A stretch of 22,712 nt of DNA from HGM04593 sp045630965 (GTDB lineage: Bacteria > Bacteroidota > Bacteroidia > Bacteroidales > Bacteroidaceae). Below the pieces are notes generated by a model, which worked only from the letters and a program-made list of their open reading frames with translations, had not been told where the DNA came from and did no database searches. A program made the translations under genes and the position numbers. The stretch spans positions 1-22,712 of the forward strand of contig JAZQTU010000017.1 in assembly GCA_045630965.1 (NCBI GenBank), read 5' to 3'. Shown here piece by piece: positions 15,267 to 22,712 of this stretch. Position 1 is the stretch's first letter. Every line of letters starts with the position of its first letter.

Positions 15267-15306
15267 AAAGTGCATATGCAAGGCTTGAGATAATTACAAA
15301 AAAATA

Positions 15307-15333
15307 AATCCTGCTTCATAACGAAGCAGGATT
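15307..15333. terminator. Terminator between convergent comF and fructose-bisphosphate aldolase genes
   Basis: An 11-bp perfect stem AATCCTGCTTC/GAAGCAGGATT has an ATAAC loop. On the minus strand it is followed by TTATTTTTTTG, a good T-run for the aldolase gene. On the plus strand only ATTTATA follows, so termination of comF there is weaker. Confidence 0.82.
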
Positions 15334-15365
15334 ATTTATAAACTCATAATCAGTTCATTAACAAA

Positions 15366-16370
15366 TTACTTAGCGAGCTTACCGTCTGAACCAAGCACGT
15401 TGATAATCTTGTGCTTGTACATCTTCTCCATGTTGTCGCGAGCTGGACCGAGGTACTTACGTGGGTCGAACTCAGCTGGTTTCTCAGCAAAAGTCTGACG
15501 GATAGCAGCAGTCATAGCCAAACGAGAGTCAGAGTCGATGTTGATCTTACATACAGCTGACTTAGCTGATTCACGCAACCACTCTTCTGGAATACCGATA
15601 GCAGCCTTCAAAGCACCACCGAACTTGTTGATAGTTGCAACTTCGTCCTGAGGAACTGAAGAAGAACCGTGAAGTACGATAGGGAAACCAGGAAGCTTAG
15701 CCTCAACAGCCTTCAATACGTCGAATGCGAGTGGAGGAGGAACCATCAAACCTGTAGTTGGGTCAATTGTGCACTGCTCAGGAGTGAACTTGTAAGCACC
15801 GTGAGAAGTACCGATTGAGATAGCCAAAGAGTCGCAACCTGTACGTGTAGCGAAGTCGATAACCTCTTCTGGATCTGTGTATGTGTGGTGGTCTGAAGAA
15901 ACCTCATCCTCAACACCTGCCAATACACCGAGCTCACCCTCTACAGTTACATCGAACTGATGAGCGTACTCAACAACCTTCTTTGTGAGAGCAACGTTCT
16001 CCTCGTATGGGAGGTGTGAACCGTCGATCATCACTGAAGAGAAACCAGAGTCGATACAGCTCTTGCAAGTCTCGAATGTATCACCGTGGTCGAGGTGAAG
16101 AACGATTTCAGGATTTTCGCAACCGAGCTCCTTAGCGTACTCAACAGCACCCTGAGCCATGTAACGAAGCAAAGTAGCGTTAGCATACTGACGAGCGCCC
16201 TTAGAAACCTGAAGGATAACTGGTGACTTTGTTTCAACTGCAGCCTTGATAATAGCCTGCATCTGCTCCATGTTGTTGAAGTTGAAAGCTGGGATAGCGT
16301 AACCACCCTCAATTGCTCTTGCAAACATATCTCTTGTGTTTACAAGACCTAATTCTTTGTAATTTACCAT
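15366..16370 (-). CDS. fba: Fructose-bisphosphate aldolase, class II
   Basis: A zinc-dependent aldolase converting fructose 1,6-bisphosphate to glyceraldehyde 3-phosphate and dihydroxyacetone phosphate. Of its 334 residues, AIPAFNFNNMEQMQAI is near the N-terminus. The zinc and catalytic site is VLHLDHGDTFE, with MIDGSHLPYEENV and EGELGVLAGVEDE after it. SIGTSHGAYKF and VLHGSSSVPQDEV supply further metal and phosphate ligands. Its codons are strongly biased to a narrow set, suggesting high expression. It is monocistronic as seen here, divergent from udk and convergent with comF. Confidence 0.96.
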   Translation of the reverse strand: MVNYKELGLVNTRDMFARAIEGGYAIPAFNFNNMEQMQAIIKAAVETKSPVILQVSKGARQYANATLLRYMAQGAVEYAKELGCENPEIVLHLDHGDTFETCKSCIDSGFSSVMIDGSHLPYEENVALTKKVVEYAHQFDVTVEGELGVLAGVEDEVSSDHHTYTDPEEVIDFATRTGCDSLAISIGTSHGAYKFTPEQCTIDPTTGLMVPPPLAFDVLKAVEAKLPGFPIVLHGSSSVPQDEVATINKFGGALKAAIGIPEEWLRESAKSAVCKINIDSDSRLAMTAAIRQTFAEKPAEFDPRKYLGPARDNMEKMYKHKIINVLGSDGKLAK

Positions 16371-16656
16371 AGTTATTTAATACTTTAAAGTAGTTAGATA
16401 ATCGCTTTTACTGCCCAATGGGCGTAATTCAATGCAAAATTAACAAATTCTTTGATTTTACACGATTTTAATCGCAAAAATATTGATTGGTTCAATATGA
16501 AGCATCACTTTCGGCAATGAATTTTGTAAATAATAATCTACTTTCACAATAAATAAATTATATTTGCGGTAAAGGACGGATAAATGCTGTACAAATTGAA
16601 TTGGTAATTTCCGGCACTAAAAGTTCGTCCACACATAATCAAAAACAAAGAAGAAG
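16371..16656. promoter_or_regulatory. Divergent fba/udk control region with -7 boxes and two inverted repeats
   Basis: For fba (minus strand) two exact TAnnTTTG boxes are seen: TAATTTTG (16435-16442) and TATTTTTG (16475-16482). For udk (plus strand) TATATTTG is at 16559-16566, leaving a leader of about 85 nt. No properly spaced TTTG -33 box accompanies any of them. Two inverted repeats, CGATT-TT-AATCG (16463-16474) and ATATTGA-TTGGT-TCAATAT (16480-16498), flank and overlap the distal fba box and could be operator sites. Confidence 0.4.
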
Positions 16657-17265
16657 ATGTATATAATAGGTATAGCAGGCGGTACCGGGTCCGGAAAAAC
16701 CACTGTCGTAAGAGAGATTATCAATTCACTGCCCGAAGGCGCAGTTGCCGTAATTCCGCAGGATTCATACTACAAGGACAGTAGCGATGTCCCTGTAGAA
16801 GAGCGCCAGTTCATTAATTTTGACCACCCCGACGCTTTCGATTGGGAATTGCTCATTGAGCAGATAGCCATGCTAAGGGAAGGGAAAGCCATTGAACAGC
16901 CTACATACTCATATATAACATGTACGCGTCAACCCGAAACCATTCACATTGAACCCAAGGAGGTGATAATTATTGAGGGCATCATGGCGCTTGTAAACCC
17001 GGAGCTACGCGATTTGATGGACTTGAAGATTTTTGTCGATGCCGATGCCGATGACCGTCTCATTCGCATCATTAGACGCGACGTAATTGAACGCGGACGC
17101 ACTGCCGAAACTGTAATATCGCGTTACGAACGTATAGTAAAGGAGATGCACTGGGAGTTCATTGAACCGACAAAGAAGTTTGCTGATATAATAATGCCTC
17201 AGGGCGGGCACAACAAGAAAGCTATAAAAGCCTTGCAGATGTCAATAGGATATTTCCTGAAATAA
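16657..17265 (+). CDS. udk: Uridine kinase
   Basis: It phosphorylates uridine and cytidine to UMP and CMP in pyrimidine salvage. The 202 residues begin MYIIGIAGGTGSGKTTVVRE, containing the P-loop. DSYYKD, NFDHPDAFDWELL and the PTYSYITCTRQPETIHIEPKEVIIIEGIMAL stretch are the uridine-kinase signatures. IRRDVIERGRTAE forms the lid. The next gene starts at the base after its stop codon, so the pair is surely co-transcribed. Confidence 0.95.
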   Translation: MYIIGIAGGTGSGKTTVVREIINSLPEGAVAVIPQDSYYKDSSDVPVEERQFINFDHPDAFDWELLIEQIAMLREGKAIEQPTYSYITCTRQPETIHIEPKEVIIIEGIMALVNPELRDLMDLKIFVDADADDRLIRIIRRDVIERGRTAETVISRYERIVKEMHWEFIEPTKKFADIIMPQGGHNKKAIKALQMSIGYFLK

Positions 17266-18009
17266 ATGAAGAGCGTATATACATATCCTTTAGCACTGAT
17301 TGCACTGTTCATTGTCTTTATAATGTACGGTGATAACATATTCGGTCACTACCCCAAGAAAGAACCAAAGGTGGTGTTCGTAAAGGATAGATATACATAC
17401 ATTCCAAAATACGTACAACTGTCCGATTATGACGAGCATTTCAGGAATGCCGGTGAAATCATTGGCTACGACTGGACATTGATTGCAGCCATTGCCTTCA
17501 CTGAATCTCGATTTGACAGCCTGGCAGTTTCCGAAGCCGGAGCATTGGGAGTGATGCAGGTGATGCCCAACACACTACGTGGGTTCGACATCCCCGACTC
17601 AATGCACCTTGATGCAAAGACAAATATTATGGCTGCAACGGAACTGTTGAGAGCACTTGACAAACGCTTCAGATACATAAACGACAAGAACGAAAGGATT
17701 AACTTTGTTCTTGCATCGTACAATGCCGGATACGGACATATACAGGATGCCATGCAGCTTGCAAAGAAATATGGCAAGAACAGGTTTGTATGGAACAACA
17801 GTGTCGACTCGTTCCTTATATATAAGAGCCAACCCGAATACTACACAGACAGCGTATGCCGTAACGGTGTATTCAATGGGTGGCGAGAGACCCTTCACTT
17901 TGTAAGAAAGGTACAGCGTAACTGGCAGAGGTTCTCACAACGACAACAGGAATACTCCGATTCAATCAATACTATAACAGCAAACGACAAGACAATCATA
18001 ATACAATAA
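17266..18009 (+). CDS. Lytic transglycosylase, SLT/MltF-like catalytic domain
   Basis: It cleaves peptidoglycan glycan strands in the periplasm. The 247 residues have one N-terminal hydrophobic segment (7-21), probably a signal anchor. The SLT domain then runs from about 55: YDWTLIAAIAFTESRFDSLAVSEAGALGVMQVMPNT contains catalytic Glu80, and FVLASYNAGYGHIQDA is the later SLT motif. YDWTLIAAIA-ES closely resembles the MltF C-terminal domain, but the solute-binding module of MltF is absent. It abuts udk without spacing. The last codons form one arm of a strong terminator. Confidence 0.92.
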   Translation: MKSVYTYPLALIALFIVFIMYGDNIFGHYPKKEPKVVFVKDRYTYIPKYVQLSDYDEHFRNAGEIIGYDWTLIAAIAFTESRFDSLAVSEAGALGVMQVMPNTLRGFDIPDSMHLDAKTNIMAATELLRALDKRFRYINDKNERINFVLASYNAGYGHIQDAMQLAKKYGKNRFVWNNSVDSFLIYKSQPEYYTDSVCRNGVFNGWRETLHFVRKVQRNWQRFSQRQQEYSDSINTITANDKTIIIQ

Positions 18010-18041
18010 AAGGCAAACTTAACGTTTGCCTTTTATTGTAT
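18001..18041. terminator. Bidirectional terminator between the transglycosylase (+) and NfnAB (-) genes
   Basis: An 18-bp perfect inverted repeat, ATACAATAAAAGGCAAAC at 18001-18018 with its complement at 18024-18041, has a TTAAC loop. The left arm includes the transglycosylase stop codon. The stem is GC-rich only near the loop, and T-rich on the outgoing side of both strands. Confidence 0.92.
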
Positions 18042-18057
18042 TATAATGAGTTAAGAA

Positions 18058-20349
18058 TCATTTACTCAACTGCTCATGCATTGCTGCCGCAGCACGACGA
18101 CCGTCACCCATAGCAAGGATAACTGTTGCACCACCACGTACAATATCACCACCTGCATAAATGAATGGTATTGATGACTGCATGCTGTCATTTACAGCAA
18201 TTGTATTCTTACGTCCGAGCTCAAGACCTTCTACCGATGTAGGAACAAGCGGATTAGGAGATACACCTACAGAGACTACAGCCATATCAATGTCAATAGT
18301 CTCAATAGCGCCTTCAATGGCAACAGGTGAACGACGACCTGAAGCATCAGGCTCACCAAGCTCCATCTTCTGCAACACTATCTGCTTGACACAACCCTTC
18401 TCATCTGAGATATACTCGATAGGATTATGCAATGTAAGGAACTCTACACCCTCCTCTTTTGCATGCTTTACCTCCTCAAGACGTGCAGGCATTTCAGCTT
18501 CGGAACGACGATAGATAATCATTGCACGTTCTGCACCCAAACGGAGCGCTGTACGTACAGAGTCCATTGCTGTATTACCACCACCAATGACAGCCACACG
18601 CTTGCCAATATGCATTGGAGTGTCAGTTTCTGGGTTTGAAGCGTCCATAAGGTTGACACGTGTCAAGTACTCGTTTGAAGAGAGAATATTAATAGAGTTC
18701 TCACCAGGAATATTCATGAAGTTAGGAAGACCGGCACCCGATGCAACAAAGACACCTGCGAAGCCCTCTTCCTGAAGCTGAGCTATAGATATTGTCTTGC
18801 CAACAACACAGTCCTTGACAAACTCAACACCCATCGCACGCAAATTCTCTATTTCTGTTTCCACTATAGCGTTAGGCAAACGGAATTCGGGAATACCATA
18901 CTTGAGTACACCACCAATTTCGTGCAATGCTTCAAACACTGTAACTGAATAGCCAAGCTTTGCCATATCTCCGGCAAATGAGAGACCTGCAGGACCCGAG
19001 CCGACAACAGCAACTTTCTTACCGTTTAAAGGAGCAACCTTGGGAGCCGGCATTTCACCGCTCTCACGTGCATAATCGGCAGCAAAACGTTCAAGAGCAC
19101 CGATAGCAACAGGTTTATGTCCCATCTTAATGTGTATACACTGGCTCTCGCACTGCTTCTCCTGAGGACATACGCGACCACAAACAGCAGGCAAAGAACT
19201 TGTCATCTTGAGCACCTGAGCAGCCTTTACAAACTCGCCACGCTCAATATTCTTGATGAATGAAGGTATCTTAATATTTACAGGACATCCCTCCATACAT
19301 GCCGGTTTTGGGCAATCAAGACAACGCTGAGCCTCAACAAGAGCCATCTCTTTTGTAAAGCCAATGTTAACCTCTTCGCGCAACTTTGTTGCACGGTAAG
19401 CAGGCTCCAATTCAGGCATTACGCAACGCTCTATTGCTGTACGTTCCTTTGGTTTCATATTATTGCGGAGCTCCACACGCCATGATGCATCACGGTTTGT
19501 AAGATCATCCTCCTCACTTGCACACGATACATGTTGCTCGAGTTTTTCAATCTCATGCGCCTCCTCGGCCTTGAACGAGCCAAGACGCTGCATCATACCG
19601 TCGAAATCAACCTGATGACCATCAAATTCAGGACCATCGACACACACGAACTTGGTCTTTCCGCCAACAGTTACACGGCAAGCACCACACATACCAGTAC
19701 CATCGACCATGATTGTGTTAAGTGAAACAACTGTAGGTATTTCATACTGCTTTGTGAGCTTGCAGACAAACTTCATCATGATAGCAGGACCGATAGCCAC
19801 ACAGTGGTCAACCTTCTCACGTTTTATTACACGTTCTATACCTTCGGTAACAAGACCCTTGTCACCGTAAGAGCCGTCATCAGTCATTATGATAACCTCG
19901 TCAGAGACCTCACGTACCTCCTTTTCAAGGATAATAAGATCCTTTGAACGTCCGGCAAGCACCGAGATTACACGGTTACCAGCCTTCTTGAGTGCAGCAG
20001 CAATTGGCAGCATAGGTGCAACACCCACACCTCCACCGGCGCAAACCACTGTACCGAAGTTCTCGATATGAGTTGCCTGACCAAGAGGTCCAACAACATC
20101 GGTAATATAATCACCTTCGTTCAAGTCGCATATACGGCTAGAGCTAAGACCAACTTTTTGAATAACAAGAGTGATAAGTCCTTTTTCAGGGTCGGCATGA
20201 GCAATTGTCAAAGGAATACGCTCACCCTTTTCACCAACTCTCAGGATAACAAAATTACCAGCTCTGTATGCCTTGGCAATGAGAGGAGCCTCTACACGCA
20301 GACGGAACACCTTTTCCGAGAACTGCTCTTTCGATACAATTTTATACAT
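18058..20349 (-). CDS. Fused NfnA-NfnB: NADH-dependent reduced ferredoxin:NADP+ oxidoreductase
   Basis: This 763-residue fusion joins two flavoprotein subunits. Residues 1-~250 are NfnA-like (ferredoxin-NADP reductase fold): RIPLTIA for FAD, VVCAGGGVGVAPM for NAD(H), and a [2Fe-2S] site with Cys221, Cys224 and Cys236. Asp216 sits where PyrK-type proteins have the first Cys, as known for Nfn. Residues ~300-763 are NfnB/GltD-like: two [4Fe-4S] sets (Cys343/346/351/355 and Cys390/394/400/404), FAD site VVGSGPAGLSFAG at 448-460 and NADPH site VIGGGNTAMDS at 587-597. Such complexes bifurcate electrons between NADPH, NAD+ and ferredoxin; automatic labels often say 'DHOD electron-transfer subunit/glutamate synthase'. 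No partner glutamate synthase or pyrD gene is in the window, which favours Nfn. Confidence 0.9.
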   Translation of the reverse strand: MYKIVSKEQFSEKVFRLRVEAPLIAKAYRAGNFVILRVGEKGERIPLTIAHADPEKGLITLVIQKVGLSSSRICDLNEGDYITDVVGPLGQATHIENFGTVVCAGGGVGVAPMLPIAAALKKAGNRVISVLAGRSKDLIILEKEVREVSDEVIIMTDDGSYGDKGLVTEGIERVIKREKVDHCVAIGPAIMMKFVCKLTKQYEIPTVVSLNTIMVDGTGMCGACRVTVGGKTKFVCVDGPEFDGHQVDFDGMMQRLGSFKAEEAHEIEKLEQHVSCASEEDDLTNRDASWRVELRNNMKPKERTAIERCVMPELEPAYRATKLREEVNIGFTKEMALVEAQRCLDCPKPACMEGCPVNIKIPSFIKNIERGEFVKAAQVLKMTSSLPAVCGRVCPQEKQCESQCIHIKMGHKPVAIGALERFAADYARESGEMPAPKVAPLNGKKVAVVGSGPAGLSFAGDMAKLGYSVTVFEALHEIGGVLKYGIPEFRLPNAIVETEIENLRAMGVEFVKDCVVGKTISIAQLQEEGFAGVFVASGAGLPNFMNIPGENSINILSSNEYLTRVNLMDASNPETDTPMHIGKRVAVIGGGNTAMDSVRTALRLGAERAMIIYRRSEAEMPARLEEVKHAKEEGVEFLTLHNPIEYISDEKGCVKQIVLQKMELGEPDASGRRSPVAIEGAIETIDIDMAVVSVGVSPNPLVPTSVEGLELGRKNTIAVNDSMQSSIPFIYAGGDIVRGGATVILAMGDGRRAAAAMHEQLSK

Positions 20350-20404
20350 GATATTAGAAACTGTTTTAATTTCTTATAAAAATACACACGCTTACCTTGC
20401 AAAA

Positions 20405-20434
20405 CCTTTCTTGGGCAGGCAAACCCAGCCCCTA
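20405..20434 (-). repeat. Dispersed GC-rich intergenic repeat, family B (reverse orientation)
   Basis: On the minus strand it reads TAGGGGCTGGGTTTGCCTGC followed by CCAAGAAAGG, matching the head and the tail of 1694-1716. It lies between the NfnAB start and the family D element, in the NfnAB upstream region. Confidence 0.6.
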
Positions 20435-20445
20435 CATTGCAATGC

Positions 20446-20590
20446 ATAACGAGTTATCACCTTTTGACCTCTATAAGTATAAATTAAATAAAAAGTGGGA
20501 GAACAAGGCTTGCGAAAATTTTGAAAACAGGAGTTTAGTTAGCCTAAATGACTGTTTACAAAATTGAGTATAACGCAGTTATCACCTTTT
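20446..20590. repeat. Pair of ~20-nt direct repeats around the left part of the family D element
   Basis: ATAACGAGTTATCACCTTTT at 20446-20465 recurs at 20570-20590 with one inserted C. Each begins with a small ATAAC...GTTAT dyad. The second copy forms part of the family D element beside serS; the first is outside it, so it may be a remnant of a second, truncated element. Confidence 0.7.
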
Positions 20591-20600
20591 TAGTTAATTT
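20481..20600 (-). repeat. Family D structured repeat downstream of serS (terminator-like 3' element)
   Basis: A ~120-nt imperfect palindrome. AAATTAAATAAAAAG (20481-20495) pairs with 20586-20600 at 14 of 15 positions. Inside, AATTTTGAAAACA (20518-20530) pairs with TGTTTACAAAATT (20553-20565) at 12 of 13, around the central hairpin TTTAG-TTAGC-CTAAA. It shares AAGGCTTGCG, GGAGTTTA and AACGCAG with the copy after gpsA. Read from serS it has the same orientation as the gpsA copy, and its outer arm contains the serS stop codon (20594-20596). Confidence 0.72.
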
Positions 20601-21868
20601 ATAATTTCAAATCCACAGTAAGGAACCAAAGCCTTTGGAATACGAATACCCTCAGGTGTCTGGTTATTCTCAAGAAGAGCTGCTACTATACGTGGAAGAG
20701 CAAGAGCAGAACCATTGAGAGTGTGGCAAAGTTCAGTTTTCTTGTCAGCTGTACGATAACGGCACTTCAAGCGGTTTGCCTGATAGTTGTCGAAGTTTGA
20801 AACAGAAGAAACCTCAAGCCAACGCTGCTGTGCTTCTGAATATACCTCAAAGTCAAAGCAAAGAGCTGCTGTAAAGCTCATATCACCACCACAAAGACGG
20901 AGAATACGATAAGGAAGTTCAAGTTTCTGAAGCAAACCTTCAACGTGCTCGAGCATCTCTTTATGAGATTCTTTACTATGTTCAGGAGTGTCAATACGTA
21001 CAATCTCAACCTTTGAGAATTCGTGCAAACGGTTAAGACCACGAACGTCCTTTCCGTATGAACCAGCCTCGCGACGGAAACACTGTGTGTAAGCACAGTT
21101 CTTGATAGGAAGCTGTTTCTCATCTAGGATAACATCGCGATAGATATTTGTCACAGGAACCTCTGCTGTTGGAATGAGATAGAGGTCATCAAGACCGCAG
21201 TGATACATCTGTCCTTCCTTGTCGGGAAGCTGTCCTGTACCGAAGCCTGATGCAGCGTTCACCACTGTTGGAGGCATAATCTCCACATAACCAGCCTTGC
21301 GTGCCTCATCGAGGAAGAAGTTGATAAGCGCGCGCTGTAGCTGTGCTCCCTTACCTTTGTAAACAGGGAAACCTGCGCCAGTAATTTTAACGCCAAGGTC
21401 AAAGTCGATAAGGTCGTACTTCTTAGCAAGTTCCCAATGAGGAAGAGCGTTTTCTGGAAGTTGTGTTTCCATTCCGCCAGTCTTCTCTACAACATTGTCC
21501 TCTGCTACTGCGCCTTCGGGTACCTCGTCGTAAGGAATGTTAGGGATAGTATAAAGCACCTGCTGCAAATTAGCCGCAGCCTCATCCATCTTTGCCTGAA
21601 GTTCTGCAGCTTTTACCTTAAGAGTTGCTACTTCTTCCTTCACAGCATTAGCCTCGTCTGCAGAACCAGCTTTCATTAGTTGACCGATTTTTGCTGCAAG
21701 TTGCTTGTTCTGTGCAAGAACATTGTCAAGTTCCTGCTGTGCAGCACGACGTTCTTTGTCAAGCTGCAACACCTTATCTATTGTTTCCTGAGCATTCTTG
21801 AAATGCTTTTTCTCAAGTCCTTTAAGAACCTTCTCGGTTTCTTGGCTGATTACTTTTAGCGTTAGCAT
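20594..21868 (-). CDS. serS: Seryl-tRNA synthetase
   Basis: A class II enzyme charging tRNA-Ser (and tRNA-Sec where present). The 424 residues start with the long antiparallel coiled-coil arm (about 25-105, many Glu/Lys/Ala), which grips the long variable arm of tRNA-Ser. The catalytic core has TAEVPVTN, motif 2 FRREAGSYGKDVRGLNRLHEFSKVE, and motif 3 as LNGSALALPRIVAALLENNQ. It has its own probable promoter in the gap after rpmA. The family D element follows directly. Confidence 0.97.
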   Translation of the reverse strand: MLTLKVISQETEKVLKGLEKKHFKNAQETIDKVLQLDKERRAAQQELDNVLAQNKQLAAKIGQLMKAGSADEANAVKEEVATLKVKAAELQAKMDEAAANLQQVLYTIPNIPYDEVPEGAVAEDNVVEKTGGMETQLPENALPHWELAKKYDLIDFDLGVKITGAGFPVYKGKGAQLQRALINFFLDEARKAGYVEIMPPTVVNAASGFGTGQLPDKEGQMYHCGLDDLYLIPTAEVPVTNIYRDVILDEKQLPIKNCAYTQCFRREAGSYGKDVRGLNRLHEFSKVEIVRIDTPEHSKESHKEMLEHVEGLLQKLELPYRILRLCGGDMSFTAALCFDFEVYSEAQQRWLEVSSVSNFDNYQANRLKCRYRTADKKTELCHTLNGSALALPRIVAALLENNQTPEGIRIPKALVPYCGFEIIN

Positions 21869-21946
21869 GATATTATTGTTTTTTAATTATTTATTCAATT
21901 CAGATATGGCTTTTTATCTTTATACGGAAACCATATTACTAATTTA

Positions 21947-21981
21947 CAAAAATACAACTTTTTTAATTATTTAACAGCAAA
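21947..21981 (-). promoter_or_regulatory. Probable serS promoter
   Basis: On the minus strand TTTG at 21978-21981 and TATTTTTG at 21947-21954 (exact TAnnTTTG) are separated by 23 nt, the upper end of the accepted spacing. The leader to the ATG at 21868 would be about 70 nt. Confidence 0.5.
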
Positions 21982-22032
21982 ATGCCAAAAAGTTACACAA
22001 AAGCAAAAGTTTTTTATTCCAACAATTTAACA

Positions 22033-22066
22033 AAAACAAAAAGAGGCAACCCCGAAGGATTGCCTC
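22033..22066 (-). terminator. Terminator after rpmA
   Basis: On the minus strand GAGGCAA (stem of 7 bp, 22043-22049 with 22060-22066), extended by two G-C pairs around a short loop, is followed by TTTTTGTTTTTG. It starts about 23 nt after the rpmA stop and separates rplU-rpmA from serS. Confidence 0.8.
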
Positions 22067-22088
22067 AAATTTGATTTGACAAGAATTA

Positions 22089-22355
22089 TCAGTTCTTCTC
22101 AGCGATAGGAGTAACTGAAACGTAGCTCTTGTCGTTCTTGCCACGCTTGAATGTTACAACACCGTCAACCAAAGCGTAGAGAGTGTGGTCACTACCCATA
22201 CCGATGTTTGCACCGGGGTTGTGAACTGTACCACGCTGACGTACGATGATATTACCGGCTTTACATACCTGGCCACCCCAGATCTTAACACCAAGTCTCT
22301 GACTTGCTGACTCACGGCCGTTCTTTGAACTACCAACACCTTTCTTATGTGCCAT
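22089..22355 (-). CDS. rpmA: 50S ribosomal protein bL27
   Basis: A large-subunit protein whose N-terminal tail reaches toward the peptidyl transferase centre. The 88 residues begin directly MAHKKGVGSSKNGRES, without the cleaved N-terminal extension seen in Firmicutes. RLGVKIWGGQVCKAGNIIVRQRGT and HPGxNxGMGxDHTLYAL-type motifs are intact. It is 17 nt after rplU in the usual rplU-rpmA order and is followed by a terminator. Confidence 0.98.
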   Translation of the reverse strand: MAHKKGVGSSKNGRESASQRLGVKIWGGQVCKAGNIIVRQRGTVHNPGANIGMGSDHTLYALVDGVVTFKRGKNDKSYVSVTPIAEKN

Positions 22356-22372
22356 AATACTTAAACTTTTAA

Positions 22373-22711
22373 TTAACCGATAACTTCCTTAACAACTAAC
22401 TCTGTGAACTGCTGACGGTGACCGTTCAACTTGCGGTAGCCTTTACGACGACGCTTGTGGAACACCAACACCTTGTCACCCTTAACCAATGCAGGGTTGA
22501 TTTCGCGTGTAGTAACGATGTTCTGACCGTCCTTAGACTTGCGAACAATTTTCTGCTCACGAACATTGCCGATATAGCAAACTACCTTTGCGCCTTCTAC
22601 AGTAGGAGCACCTACAGTTACAGCACCATCCTTATCCAACAACAACACGCGGTCAAACTCCACTGTTGTGTCATTCTGAGCACCCTTGATGTGGTGCACG
22701 AACAGCTTCTT
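22373..22711 (-). CDS. rplU: 50S ribosomal protein bL21, 5' end outside window, with an unusual internal insertion
   Basis: The visible 112 codons begin KKLFVHHIKGAQ, matching bL21 after its first ~17 residues, so the start codon lies beyond the window edge; the GTG at 22699 is an internal valine. TVEFDRVLLLDKDGAVTVGAPTVEGAKVVC and LVKGDKVLVFHKRRRKGYRKLNGHRQQFTEL are classic Bacteroidetes bL21. Between them are 29 residues (YIGNVREQKIVRKSKDGQNI, then VTTREINPA) where I expect about five. The complete protein would be near 130 residues instead of about 105. The frame is intact, and the insertion is basic and polar. Confidence 0.93.
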   Translation of the reverse strand, partial: KKLFVHHIKGAQNDTTVEFDRVLLLDKDGAVTVGAPTVEGAKVVCYIGNVREQKIVRKSKDGQNIVTTREINPALVKGDKVLVFHKRRRKGYRKLNGHRQQFTELVVKEVIG

Positions 22712-22712
22712 A

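Noticed and set aside
15269..15292. Third family D copy (TGCATATGCAAGGCTTGAG) after comF
   Set aside because: Only about ten bases match the AAGGCTTGCG block and no partner arm or central hairpin is present.
17266..18009. Full MltF-type transglycosylase
   Set aside because: The catalytic domain is MltF-like, but the N-terminal solute-binding module is missing, so no mltF symbol was given.
18058..20349. Glutamate synthase small subunit or dihydroorotate dehydrogenase electron-transfer subunit
   Set aside because: The two halves resemble these families, but the fused arrangement, Asp in place of the first [2Fe-2S] cysteine, and absence of gltB or pyrD nearby fit NfnAB better.

Overview
The window looks like core chromosome from a gut- or oral-type member of the Bacteroidales, closest in flavour to Bacteroidaceae/Prevotellaceae. 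The reasons are the Bacteroidetes-style -7 promoter boxes (TAnnTTTG), the weak or absent Shine-Dalgarno sequences, a secreted protein ending in a Por/T9SS-like sorting tail, the rplU-rpmA-serS and lysS-gpsA-pgi gene orders I associate with Bacteroides and relatives, a 575-residue LysS with a C-terminal extension, and a fused NfnA-NfnB oxidoreductase. This is recognition by eye; no database search was possible.

Layout. 1-508 (+): 3' end of a secreted protein with a (Thr-Gly)24 linker, then a strong terminator. 697-1617 (+): ribonuclease Z. 1732-3187 (+): a three-gene set of ECF sigma factor, small single-pass membrane protein (possible anti-sigma) and Spy/CpxP-like periplasmic protein. 3220-4005 (-): mazG, convergent with that set and sharing one terminator with it. 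4342-7092 (+): valS, then 7134-8024, a membrane-anchored coiled-coil protein of unknown function. 8146-10889 (+): lysS-gpsA. 11113-14031 (+): pgi, a HAD phosphatase and prmC. 14114-15266 (+): recX-comF. 15366-16370 (-): class II fructose-bisphosphate aldolase, divergent from udk and a lytic transglycosylase (16657-18009, +). 18058-20349 (-): NfnAB fusion. 20594-22711 (-): serS, rpmA and 5'-truncated rplU, transcribed in the order rplU-rpmA-serS.

Most genes are housekeeping: translation (valS, lysS, serS, prmC, rnz, bL21, bL27), central carbon metabolism (pgi, fba, gpsA), redox (nfn), nucleotide metabolism (udk, mazG) and recombination control (recX). I see no phage, integrase, insertion sequence, CRISPR array, tRNA or rRNA gene.

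The less ordinary content is between the genes. At least four families of dispersed intergenic repeats occur. The most interesting (family D, 10901-11001 and 20481-20600) sits directly downstream of gpsA and of serS, in the same orientation relative to each. Its two copies have diverged in sequence but keep pairing through compensatory changes, as expected of a structured 3'-UTR or terminator-like element. Other points: bL21 carries an insertion of about 24 residues, a perfect 14-bp inverted repeat lies inside the start of the HAD gene, and the sigma/membrane/periplasmic set resembles a CnrH-CnrY-CnrX-type envelope sensing module.
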